From Methyloceanibacter superfactus (lineage in GTDB: Bacteria > Pseudomonadota > Alphaproteobacteria > Rhizobiales > Methyloligellaceae), in the NCBI RefSeq assembly GCF_001723305.1, contig NZ_LPWF01000037.1, forward strand, positions 1 to 64,000: a DNA stretch of 64,000 bases, read 5' to 3'. Shown piece by piece: positions 18,105 to 26,288 of this stretch (positions are counted from its first letter, which is position 1; each line of letters starts with the position of its first letter). The notes beneath the pieces were generated by a model. The model saw nothing but the letters and a program-made list of their open reading frames with translations, was not told where the DNA came from and ran no database searches. A program made the position numbers and the translations under genes.

Positions 18105-19445
18105 TCAGTCCGCGATTTTGGGCAGCGCCTCGCCGAAGCGCACCGGCGCACCGCCGGCTTGCCCAAGCTCGCCTTCCCACATGGCGCGCCGTCCGCGCAC
18201 CACGGTGCCAACTGGCCAGCCTTTGACCTTGCGCCCGGCGAACGGCGTCCAGCCGCATTTGCTGCCCACCCAAGGCGCCTCGATGACGCGCTCAGCCTTC
18301 AGATCGACGATGGTCAAGTCCGCGTCATAGCCCACGGCGATACGGCCTTTGCCGGCGATCCCGAAGAGCCGCTGCGCGCCGGCGCTGGTCAGATCGACGA
18401 AGCGGGCGAGACTCAAGCGTCCCCGCGTGACGTGATCGAGCATCACCGGCACCAGCGTCTGCACACCCGGCATGCCGGACGGGGTGGCCGGATAGGTGCC
18501 GCTCTTCTCTTCGAGCGTATGCGGCGCGTGATCGGAGCCGAGGACGTCGACGACGCCCTGGGCCAGCCCCCACCACAGAACGTCCTGATGAGCGCGGTCG
18601 CGCAGCGGCGGGTTCATCTGCGCGCGTGTGCCGAGCGTCTCGTACGCCTCGGGCGTCGACAGCGTCAAATGCTGCGGCGTGACCTCGACGCTGGCCACGT
18701 CCTTGTGGAGCGCCAAAAGTTCCATCTCGGCGCCCGTCGACACATGGAGGATGTGGATGCGTTTTCCCGCTTCGCTGGCGAGACGCAGCAACCGCTCGGT
18801 CGAAGCAAGGGCGGCAATCGGGTCCCGCCATTCGGTGTGGCTCGAAGGATCCCCTTGGCGCTGCACGGAGACGCGCTCCTTCAACCGCGACTCGCACTCG
18901 GAGTGGAAAGAAGCGCGCCGTCTAATCGTGGCGAAGACGCGCGCCAACTCCGCCTCGTCGTCAACGAGGAGATCGCCGGTAGAAGAGCCGGCGAAAACTT
19001 TGACCCCCGCCGCGCCCGGCAAAAGCTCCAGCTCGCCCAAGCGATCGATATTGTCGTGCGTGGCGCCGACGAAGAAGGCGAAGTCGCAATGCATGCGACC
19101 CGTCGCGGCGGCGACCTTGGCGGCAAGAGCCTCGGCGCTCGTGGTCGGTGGCTTGGTGTTTGGCATTTCGAACACGGCCGTGACACCGCCGAGCACCGCC
19201 GAGCGGCTGCCGGTCTCCAAGTCCTCCTTGTGCTCCATCCCCGGCTCGCGGAAATGCACCTGGGTGTCGATGACGCCCGGCAGAATATGGAGGCCGCGTA
19301 CATCCACCGTCTCGCCGGCGAGGCCCGCGCCGATATCGCCAATGGCGCGGATTTGGCCATCTCTGACGCCAATGTCGGCCGGACCCTCGCCGTCCTGATT
19401 GACGACGGTCCCGCCCTTGAAAACGATATCGAAGGTCTCGGCCAT
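18105..19445 (-). CDS. pyrC: Dihydroorotase-like amidohydrolase
   Basis: An amidohydrolase-fold enzyme of 446 residues, annotated in this clade as dihydroorotase (N-carbamoyl-L-aspartate to dihydroorotate in pyrimidine synthesis). Motifs: PGVIDTQVHFREPGMEHKED near residue 60, KVFAGSSTGDL with the bridging Lys near 155, HILHVSTGAE and LGSDHAPHTLEEK. The usual HxH metal motif reads QVH, and the region normally HSEDE reads HSECE. My recollection is that QVH is common in alphaproteobacterial homologues, so catalysis is not excluded, but a non-catalytic or hydantoinase-like role remains possible. ATG 19445 is chosen by homology. No pyrB is adjacent. Confidence 0.85.
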   Translation of the reverse strand: MAETFDIVFKGGTVVNQDGEGPADIGVRDGQIRAIGDIGAGLAGETVDVRGLHILPGVIDTQVHFREPGMEHKEDLETGSRSAVLGGVTAVFEMPNTKPPTTSAEALAAKVAAATGRMHCDFAFFVGATHDNIDRLGELELLPGAAGVKVFAGSSTGDLLVDDEAELARVFATIRRRASFHSECESRLKERVSVQRQGDPSSHTEWRDPIAALASTERLLRLASEAGKRIHILHVSTGAEMELLALHKDVASVEVTPQHLTLSTPEAYETLGTRAQMNPPLRDRAHQDVLWWGLAQGVVDVLGSDHAPHTLEEKSGTYPATPSGMPGVQTLVPVMLDHVTRGRLSLARFVDLTSAGAQRLFGIAGKGRIAVGYDADLTIVDLKAERVIEAPWVGSKCGWTPFAGRKVKGWPVGTVVRGRRAMWEGELGQAGGAPVRFGEALPKIAD

Positions 19446-19521
19446 GGTGCGGCTTGGCTTCCCTTGCGGGCTGGCGCCCACACTCCTAGATTCGTCCGCC
19501 TTGGTAGCAGAAGGACGTCCC

Positions 19522-20391
19522 ATGAGCCATTGCCGAGCGGCACTCCTTTCCGACCGTAGCGTATTGCGCGTCACAGGCCCGGATGCCCACAAACTGCTGC
19601 AGGGGGTGATCACCAACAATCTCGACCGCACCCAAGACGGTGCCGCGATCCATGCGGGGCTGCTCAGCCCACAAGGCAAGATTCTTTTCGATTTCTTCGT
19701 CGTGACGGCCGGAGACGGCTATCTCATCGAAGTCTCTCGCGAAAAGGCGGCGGAACTGGTGAAACGGCTCGGTTTCTATCGCCTGCGCGCCAAGGTCGAG
19801 ATTGCCGAGCTCCGGAGTTCAGCGTGGCCGCGGCGTGGGACGGCGAGGCCCATCCGCCGGCCGGCGCCATCGCTTATGCCGATCCGCGGCTGGCCGCGCT
19901 TGGAATCCGCCTGCTGCTGCCAAGCGGCGACAACCGTCGCCGATCTCGGCTGCGAGCCGGCAAGCGAGGACGATTACCACGCCATGCGGATCAAGCTCGG
20001 GGTTCCTGAAGGCGGCCGCGACTACGCCTTCGGCGATGCCTTTCCCCACGATGCCTTGTTCGACCAATTGAACGGGGTCGACTTCAAGAAGGGCTGCTTT
20101 GTCGGGCAGGAGGTGGTGTCGCGGATGCAGCATCGTGGCACGGCGCGGAAGCGGATCGTGCCGGTGGAGGGCGATGCGCCGCTCCAATCCGGCGGGGAGA
20201 TCGAGGCCGGCGGCCTGCCGATCGGGCCGATCGGCTCGGTGAACGGCATCTTCGGCCTCGCCCTGGTCCGGCTCGATCGCGTGGAGGATGCCGTGGCCAA
20301 AGGGAATCCCCTCGCGGTGGATGGGACACGCGTCACGCTCCGCCGTCCAAGCTTCGCCACGTTCGACGTGCCGACGGGCGTGCCTGCGTGA
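19522..20391 (+). CDS. ygfZ: YgfZ/GcvT-domain folate-binding protein
   Basis: A tetrahydrofolate-dependent factor that helps assemble or repair certain Fe-S proteins, such as MiaB. The signature KGCFVGQEVVSRMQHRG is present near residue 190, and the N terminus (RSVLRVTGPDAHKLLQGVIT) is typical. Between about 19813 and 19930 the literal translation is Arg/Pro-rich, whereas a neighbouring frame gives AAAWDGEAHPPAGAIAYADP. A C lost near 19813 and a base gained near 19930 account for it, and the overall length (289 residues) is preserved. The stop overlaps the start of tag by one base (TGATG). Confidence 0.9.
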   Translation: MSHCRAALLSDRSVLRVTGPDAHKLLQGVITNNLDRTQDGAAIHAGLLSPQGKILFDFFVVTAGDGYLIEVSREKAAELVKRLGFYRLRAKVEIAELRSSAWPRRGTARPIRRPAPSLMPIRGWPRLESACCCQAATTVADLGCEPASEDDYHAMRIKLGVPEGGRDYAFGDAFPHDALFDQLNGVDFKKGCFVGQEVVSRMQHRGTARKRIVPVEGDAPLQSGGEIEAGGLPIGPIGSVNGIFGLALVRLDRVEDAVAKGNPLAVDGTRVTLRRPSFATFDVPTGVPA

Positions 20392-20969
20392 TGGCCGACG
20401 CCCGGCGATGCCCCTGGCCCGGCACCGACCCTCTGTATGTCGCCTATCATGACGAGGAATGGGGCGTGCCCGAGCGTGACGACCGCGCGCTCTACGAGAA
20501 GCTCGTTCTCGATGGCTTTCAGGCGGGGCTGTCGTGGATCACCATCTTGCGCAAGCGCGATGCATTCCGCCGCGCCTTCGACGGCTTTCAGCCTGAGAAA
20601 ATCGCCCGCTACCAACCGAAGAAGGTCGAGGCCCTGATGCAGGACGCGGGCATCGTGCGCAACCGCATGAAGATCGACGGCGCAATCGCCTCGGCACGCG
20701 CCTGGCTCGAGATCATGGAGACAGGCGATGGCTTCTCGACGTTCTTATGGGACTTCGTTGACGGCAAGCCGATCGTCAACCGCTACCGGGCGATGGGCCA
20801 AGTTCCAGCGGAGACGGCGCTCTCGCGCGCCATCTCCAAGGAACTCAAATCGCGTGGCTTCAAGTTTTGTGGGCCAACGATCGTCTACGCCTTCATGCAG
20901 GCGACCGGCATGGTCAACGACCACCTGACGACATGTCACCGTCACGCGGCCTGCGCCGATCTCGCATGA
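20391..20969 (+). CDS. tag: DNA-3-methyladenine glycosylase I
   Basis: Excises 3-methyladenine from alkylated DNA by base excision repair. The 192-residue product shows CPWPG and YHDEEWGVP at the N terminus and HLTTCHRH near the C terminus, which supply the Cys/His zinc ligands known in E. coli Tag. The central region GFQAGLSWITILRKRDAFR carries the conserved binding-site residues. Coupled to ygfZ by the TGATG overlap, so both are translated from one message. Confidence 0.95.
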   Translation: MADARRCPWPGTDPLYVAYHDEEWGVPERDDRALYEKLVLDGFQAGLSWITILRKRDAFRRAFDGFQPEKIARYQPKKVEALMQDAGIVRNRMKIDGAIASARAWLEIMETGDGFSTFLWDFVDGKPIVNRYRAMGQVPAETALSRAISKELKSRGFKFCGPTIVYAFMQATGMVNDHLTTCHRHAACADLA

Positions 20970-20977
20970 GCGTGGTA

Positions 20978-21217
20978 TCAGCCCCGGCCGCGCGGATCGG
21001 CGCTGCGCGGATAGGTGCGCTCTTCCTGAATCCTGCCGTCACGCTTTCTGATGCGGACCGATCCAAGCTTCTTGACGGCTCTCTCAAGAACGCCGCCCTT
21101 GGTGGCCGCCGCCTTGGTCTTAAACCGCTTGATGACTTCTCCTGAACCCTCTCGCTTCAATTCCCACTTCTTGTTCTTGTCATTGTAAGCGAGGGAAAAT
21201 TTGGGCAGCCTTGCCAT
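20978..21217 (-). CDS. DUF2188-like small protein
   Basis: A 79-residue basic protein. The pattern of aromatic-x-lysine at the start (YNDKNKKWELKREGSGEV), an Ala/Lys-rich helix (FKTKAAATKGGVLERAVKKL), and the ending RIRKRDGRIQEERTY resembles DUF2188, a small domain of unknown function with a GRI/RE-ER-Y ending. It converges on tag with 8 bases between the stops. Confidence 0.65.
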   Translation of the reverse strand: MARLPKFSLAYNDKNKKWELKREGSGEVIKRFKTKAAATKGGVLERAVKKLGSVRIRKRDGRIQEERTYPRSADPRGRG

Positions 21218-21381
21218 TGTGCGTTCTCCCGAGTCTGATTGAGATTGCCTCTACTCAAACGAGACCGGGTATGAATGACATTCGCAGCGCTGTTCGTCCA
21301 TGTTTTTTCTAAGGGAGTCATTTGACTTGCTCGCGAACGATCAATCAGTGTCTTGCCATTGCTCGATGAGGATTGGCGATC

Positions 21382-21996
21382 ATGAGTAGCGTTGCTGGCA
21401 ATACAGCACCGCGTGCCTGGCAGCGCATGCTGAGCGGACGGCGGCTCGATCTGCTCGACCCCTCACCGCTCGACATCGAGATCGAGGACATCGCCCACGG
21501 GCTGGCCCGCGTCGCCCGATGGAACGGCCAGACGCGCGGCGATCATACTTTCTCAGTGGCGGAGCATAGCTTGCTGGTCGAGGCTATCGCTGGCGACCTC
21601 GATGGGAGCTTGCCGCAAGAGATTCGGCTTGCCGCCTTGCTGCATGACGCCCCGGAATATGTCATCGGCGACCTGATCAGCCCGTTCAAGGCCGCCCTTT
21701 CCCTCGATTACAAGGCTTTCGAGGAACGGCTGCTGGCCGCCATCCATCTGCGTTTCGGACTGCCGCCGGAGCTACCCGGGAGCGCCACGAAGCTCATCAA
21801 ACGCGCCGACAAGATCGCCGCCTATTACGAGGCGACGTGCCTCGCCGGGTTCGCCCGCGAGGAGGCCCGCCGGTTTTTTGGCCAGCCCCGGGGCTTGAGC
21901 CCCGCTCTTGTCAACAGGCTGTCGCAGTTAAGCCCCCTTCCTGCGGCACAGGGAGAGGCGACCTTCTTGAAACGGTTTCATGAGCTTGCCAGATGA
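21382..21996 (+). CDS. HD-domain hydrolase, YfbR-like
   Basis: A metal-dependent phosphohydrolase of the HD superfamily, 204 residues. The metal-binding signature is HSLLVEAIAGDL followed by ALLHDAPEYVIGDLISPFK, as in the YfbR 5'-deoxynucleotidase family. The second metal-site Asp lies in RADKIAAYYEA. Likely hydrolyses deoxynucleoside monophosphates, but the substrate is inferred from family only. ATG 21382 has GAGGAT upstream; a TTG nine bases earlier is less likely. The protein-phosphatase gene begins 40 bases downstream. Confidence 0.87.
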   Translation: MSSVAGNTAPRAWQRMLSGRRLDLLDPSPLDIEIEDIAHGLARVARWNGQTRGDHTFSVAEHSLLVEAIAGDLDGSLPQEIRLAALLHDAPEYVIGDLISPFKAALSLDYKAFEERLLAAIHLRFGLPPELPGSATKLIKRADKIAAYYEATCLAGFAREEARRFFGQPRGLSPALVNRLSQLSPLPAAQGEATFLKRFHELAR

Positions 21997-22036
21997 GGTG
22001 CGGGAACGCAGAAACTGATTCGGAAGGCAGAGCCCC

Positions 22037-22612
22037 ATGGATACGCTGATTTCCTCAACGGTTCGGGCTAAAGTGCCGGCGGCCATGTCTCCAGAAACCA
22101 TCTACGTCTCTCCGCTCAGCCTGGTCCAGACCACGGTCGTCGATGCGCGAGTCAGCCATCTGGTGACTCTCATCAACGGCGAGACCCTCATCGATACACC
22201 CCCGAGCATCGGCCCGGAGCGGCATCTCAGGCTCTCCATGAACGACATCAGCGAGCCGCGCGACGGGCTCGTCGTGCCGTGCGAGGACCACGTTGCGGAG
22301 CTGATCCAGTTCGCGCGCGATTGGGATCAGAAGGCGCCGCTGTTGATCCATTGCTGGGCCGGGATCAGCCGGTCCACCGCCGCGGCCTTCATTTCGCTCT
22401 GCGCCCTGAACCCGGATGCGGATGAGACTTCGCTGGCCCAGGCATTGCGCGGCGCCTCGCCCACTGCCACGCCGAACCGCCGTCTCGTGGCGCTGGCCGA
22501 CAAGGTGCTGGCGCGCCAAGGGCGGATGACGGCCGCCGTCGAGCAGATCGGCCGCGGCGCGTTCGCCGAAGAAGGCCAAGTGTTCTCGCTGCCGGCGCGG
22601 CACGCCGCTTAG
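22037..22612 (+). CDS. Tyrosine/dual-specificity-type protein phosphatase
   Basis: A 191-residue Cys-based phosphatase. The P-loop HCWAGISRST (near residue 105) matches the HCxxGxxRS/T signature, and the general acid is probably Asp in the upstream loop (NDISEP). The C-terminal region is Ala-rich. Substrates are unknown; proteins of this type in Hyphomicrobiales are small cytosolic phosphatases. It ends 3 bases before the nadQ start, so the phosphatase and the NAD regulator are in one operon. Confidence 0.83.
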   Translation: MDTLISSTVRAKVPAAMSPETIYVSPLSLVQTTVVDARVSHLVTLINGETLIDTPPSIGPERHLRLSMNDISEPRDGLVVPCEDHVAELIQFARDWDQKAPLLIHCWAGISRSTAAAFISLCALNPDADETSLAQALRGASPTATPNRRLVALADKVLARQGRMTAAVEQIGRGAFAEEGQVFSLPARHAA

Positions 22613-22615
22613 GCC

Positions 22616-23626
22616 ATGGCCGAGGCGGGGCGCAACGAGGCAACCAACGCAGAGCCACTTTCTGGCGATCCTCAGATCGAGCTCGGGCTGAACGCCGCCA
22701 TCGTCACGGTGCGCAACCAGCAGCCGCATATCCTTGTCGCCCGGCCGGGCACGGCGGGTCCGGGCACATGGGACGCGCTCCCCTTCGGCCCCTTCGCGCC
22801 GCGCGCGCACCGGACGCTCGAGATCGGCTTGCGCGAATGGGTGAAGCGGCAAACCGGTATCGAGCTCGGCTATGTGGAGCAGCTCTATACGTTTGGCGAC
22901 CGTGGGCGGCATGCCGAGCCGGGCGGCGCGCATACGCTCTCGGTGGGCTACCTGGCGCTCACCCGCGGCGGGGCCGAGGAGATGATGGGGGCGCATTGGT
23001 CGCCCTGGTACGCCTATCTGCCGTGGGAAGACTGGCGCAATGGCAAGCCCGATATCCTGACCGAGGAGATCGAGCCCCGACTGAAAGAATGGGCCGAGCG
23101 GCCGCCCTCTCCCAACGAGTCGGCACGTCCCTTGCGGCGTCCCGAGCGGCTCAAGATCAGCTTCGGCATCGGCGGCGGCTGGGATGAGGAGAAGGTTCTG
23201 GAGCGCTACGAGTTGCTCTACGAGGCGGGACTCGTCGAAGAGGCGAAGCGCGATGGACGGTCGGCAGCTTCACAGTGGGAAGAGCTTCCCGCGCTCGGCC
23301 GGCCGATGGCGCTGGACCATCGCCGCATTTTGGCGACCGCCATGGGACGCTTGCGCGGCAAGCTGAAATACCGTCCGGTGGTGTTCGAGCTCCTGCCGCC
23401 GGAATTCACGCTCTACGACCTGCAGAAGACCGTCGAGGCCATTTCCGGCACGCTGCTGCACAAGCAAAATTTCCGCCGTCTGGTCGAGAAGGGCGGGCTG
23501 GTCGAGCCCACGGGCAATGTCTCGACGAAGACCGGCGGCCGCCCTGCCCGGCTTCACCGCTTCCGCCGGGAAGTAGTGCTGGAGCGCCCGGCGCCCGGCT
23601 TGCGGGTAAAGGCCGGACGGAGCTAA
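22616..23626 (+). CDS. nadQ: NadQ-type NAD biosynthesis regulator (NUDIX plus winged helix)
   Basis: A 336-residue transcription factor. The N-terminal part (about residues 20-160) is NUDIX-like (LGLNAAIVTVRNQQPHILVARPG) but lacks a full catalytic NUDIX box, as expected of a ligand sensor. The C-terminal half (about 200-320) is a winged-helix DNA-binding region (FELLPPEFTLYDLQKTVEAI, LHKQNFRRLVEKGGLVEPTG). This arrangement is that of the family annotated as NAD regulator in Alphaproteobacteria, a repressor of nadABC and salvage genes. The window carries nadABC at 34.7 kb preceded by two palindromes that fit as operators. Coupled to the phosphatase gene, 3 bases upstream. Confidence 0.87.
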   Translation: MAEAGRNEATNAEPLSGDPQIELGLNAAIVTVRNQQPHILVARPGTAGPGTWDALPFGPFAPRAHRTLEIGLREWVKRQTGIELGYVEQLYTFGDRGRHAEPGGAHTLSVGYLALTRGGAEEMMGAHWSPWYAYLPWEDWRNGKPDILTEEIEPRLKEWAERPPSPNESARPLRRPERLKISFGIGGGWDEEKVLERYELLYEAGLVEEAKRDGRSAASQWEELPALGRPMALDHRRILATAMGRLRGKLKYRPVVFELLPPEFTLYDLQKTVEAISGTLLHKQNFRRLVEKGGLVEPTGNVSTKTGGRPARLHRFRREVVLERPAPGLRVKAGRS

Positions 23627-23633
23627 GCGCGGC

Positions 23634-24752
23634 TCAGGCGCGCTCGAGCGCCTCGGCGGGACTGGCCCGCGTCGCCACCCAAGCCGGATAGAAAGACCCG
23701 AGAACGCCGAGCACCACCGCCGCGATGGCGGTGATGGCGATGAGCGGAATCGTCGGTTCCACCGCCACGTAGCGGCCGATGGACGGAATCGAGCTCAAGA
23801 ATTTCGAACCGGCCACGCCGAGCAAGATGCCGACCACGCTGCCGACGGCGGACAGGATGAATCCTTCGATCACCAGCGCCAGCATGATGCGTTCCTTCGA
23901 CCAGCCGAGCGCCGACAGGATGCCGATCTCCCGGGTGCGCTCGAGAACCGCCATAAGCAGCGTGTTGAGCACCATGAGCACGCCCATGAACAGGGCGACC
24001 CACGCCATCGCGCTCGACACGGCGGTCAACAGGCCGAACAGGCTATCGTTACGCAGCATGCCTTCGCTCGGGCTCACGGTGAGCTTGTCCAAGGCTTCGA
24101 CGGCTTGGCTCACGCGATCGGCCTCGGCTTGATCGCCGGGGTTCTCGAGCTTGATGGACAGGAATGTCACCGCCCCGGTGCGGAAGGTCAGCTCTTGCAG
24201 ATCTTCGAGCTTCACGATCACCTGGTTGCGGTTGATGATGGAGTGGTAGTCGGTGAGGCCGACGATCTTGAACTTCTCGCCGAGCAGCGTGATGTCGTCG
24301 CCGACAGTCTTGCCCATGGTCCGCGCGATCTCGCTGCCCACCAGGGCAACCTTGGTCTCGTCGGGCTTGGGGATACGTCCCGCCTTTAGCGGCGCGCCGG
24401 TCCAATAGAAGCTATCGGGCGACCAACCGACGGCGAGCACGTTGTCGTCGTTGTCGGTGGCGGCGAAGGTGAGGAGCTGGCCGGCCACATCCTCCACGCC
24501 AGGAATCTTCTTGATCTCGGGGATGATCTCCTGAGGGATCGTCCCGCCGAAGGGCTCGGCGATACCCCGGCGCTTCACGGTGAGGTCCGTGCCATGCTCG
24601 TCGAAGCTCCGCTCCACATTCTCATGCACACTGCGCGACAAGCCGTAGAGCGTGATGAAGCTGCCGACGGCAAACGCCACGCCGAGGATGGTGAGGATGG
24701 ATCGCGCGCGCCGGCGCCTGAGATTGCGATAGGCGAGTTCGAGATGGTTCAC
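23634..24752 (-). CDS. ABC transporter permease, FtsX/MacB type
   Basis: A 372-residue inner-membrane subunit with an N-terminal membrane helix (RSILTILGVAFAVGSFITLYG), a periplasmic MacB_PCD-like domain (about residues 40-240) and three C-terminal helices (LMVLNTLLMAVLERTREIGIL). The EIGILSALGWSK motif contacts the ATPase. Members either export lipoproteins or drugs or transmit force across the membrane. GTG at 24752 is in a GTGA overlap with the stop of the ATPase gene. It closes a three-gene operon with the ATPase and an MlaC/Ttg2-like protein. Confidence 0.88.
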   Translation of the reverse strand: MNHLELAYRNLRRRRARSILTILGVAFAVGSFITLYGLSRSVHENVERSFDEHGTDLTVKRRGIAEPFGGTIPQEIIPEIKKIPGVEDVAGQLLTFAATDNDDNVLAVGWSPDSFYWTGAPLKAGRIPKPDETKVALVGSEIARTMGKTVGDDITLLGEKFKIVGLTDYHSIINRNQVIVKLEDLQELTFRTGAVTFLSIKLENPGDQAEADRVSQAVEALDKLTVSPSEGMLRNDSLFGLLTAVSSAMAWVALFMGVLMVLNTLLMAVLERTREIGILSALGWSKERIMLALVIEGFILSAVGSVVGILLGVAGSKFLSSIPSIGRYVAVEPTIPLIAITAIAAVVLGVLGSFYPAWVATRASPAEALERA

Positions 24753-25455
24753 GGAGCCTCCTCATGCGCCGCGCCGGGGCAAACGTCTGATCGACCACCT
24801 GACCATCCTTCATGTTGACGTGCCGCGCGCAGCGCCGAGCCTGGTCCGGCGCGTGAGACACCATGATCAAGGTCGACCCGCGCGCGCGCTGCAAATCGAA
24901 CATGAGGTCCAGAATCGCCGCCGCGTTCTTGCTGTCCAGATTGCCGGTAGGCTCGTCGGCGAGAATGAGCTTCGGATTGTTGATGATGCTGCGGGCGATG
25001 GCGACCCGCTGGCGCTCACCGCCAGACAGCTCCTGCGGCAAGTGCGTGGCGCGGCGGGCAAGACCGACGGTATCCAACGCCTCCTCCACCCGGCGCTTGC
25101 GTTCGGCCGTGCTGGCGCCCGAGCCGAACATCGCCACCTCGACATTCTCCGCCGCCGTGAGGGTGGAGAATAGATTGAAGTCTTGAAACACGATGCCAAT
25201 CTCCGTGCGGCGCAGATCGGTCCACTGCCGAAGCGTGGAAATGGGCTCGCCCCGCCAACGCAGCACCCCGCTCGTCGGCGTCCTGATGCCGCACATGACG
25301 AGGATGAGCGTCGTCTTGCCGCTGCCGCTCGCGCCGAGAATGGCGACCGACTCGCCCTCGCCGAAGTCGAGATTGACGTCGCGCAGCGCGACGATACGCC
25401 CGGCGTCGAAGGTGTGATTGACATGCTCAAGTTGAAGGAGATGGCTTGAAGTCAT
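24749..25455 (-). CDS. ABC transporter ATP-binding protein, LolD/MacB type (frameshift near end)
   Basis: Walker A is GASGSGKTT near residue 42, Q-loop in IVFQDFNLF, signature LSGGERQR, Walker B LILADEPTGNLDS, and switch His in MVSHAPDQ. The DEPTGNLDS sequence is typical of the LolD/MacB/FtsE group. Read literally, the frame runs on over the permease gene to 24622; a single-base shift near 24765-24790 gives the ending GAAHEEAP and a TGA that overlaps the permease GTG. The start ATG at 25455 overlaps the stop of the preceding MlaC-like gene (ATGA). All three genes are thus coupled. Confidence 0.88.
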
Positions 25456-26108
25456 TCGGCCTGAACTGGTCTTGCCGCGCGTGTGCGCATGAAATCGAGG
25501 ACGGCATCGATGCTGCCGTCATTGTCGATGAACACTGAACCGTATTCCTGGCGCTGGGTCGAGAGTGCGCTGTGCCCATCCACAGAGAGATCGGTGACGC
25601 GCCATGAGGCGCCGTCGGGACTAAGCCACCAAATCCAGATCTGGTCGGGCTTGCCCGGCACGGTCCGGCGGCTCGCCGCCAGCTGCTCTTTTTCCACCGG
25701 CTTGCGATACCCGACGAACTCGAGCTTCGTGCCCGCGCCCGCATGCGCCGCAGAAAGGCCGTGACGATCTCTTCCCTGAGGCCGCCAAGAGCTCCTCGCG
25801 CTGCTCGGCGTTCGCCTGCTCCCAGGCTCTCGCCAGGGCGTACTCAGCCATTTTGGGCACGTCGAACGAGGAGGCCAGCAAGGCGCGGACGCGCTCCCGG
25901 GCGTCGTCATCGGTGCCGGAGCCGAAGAAATTCATCGAGCTTCGTTGATGCCCTCGACAAAGGCGCGCACCGAGGCCTTGGTGTCGTCGGCGTTGCCGGC
26001 CGCAAGGACCGGCCCCGGAGTGAGGTAGGCGGCCACAAGCAACAGAGCCCCTATGGCGCGCACAATCGCATGGGGACGCCTTGAACTGGCAGAATGTGCA
26101 AACGACAT
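25452..26108 (-). CDS. MlaC/Ttg2-like exported protein (three indels)
   Basis: The gene begins at ATG 26108 with a signal peptide (AIVRAIGALLLVAAYLTPGP) and the start of the Ttg2/MlaC domain (VRAFVEGINEAR). A TGA follows, but a missing base near 25936 moves the reading to MNFFGSGTDDDARERVRALL and VPKMAEYALARAWEQA; further losses near 25780 and 25742 restore the first frame for TKLEFVGYRKPVEK and WLSPDGASWRVTDLSVDG. Three losses keep the length a multiple of three (about 219 residues). MlaC-family proteins bind phospholipids in the periplasm and HpnM serves hopanoids. Here the partner is an FtsX/MacB-type ABC pair instead of MlaEF. Confidence 0.75.
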
Positions 26109-26288
26109 GAAAAACTTCGCTTCAGGGTAAAAGGCTCAGGGTACCGGGCAGTCACCGGCCAGACAGGTGATCTTACCCTTGGAGATCGCGCCAATTTTGT
26201 TGCAATAGAGGAACATTAGCAACGGTTGGCGGCTTTGAATGCGTTATCAGTGTCGCCGATCTTTAAGACTGAGAAATCAGCGGAGACC

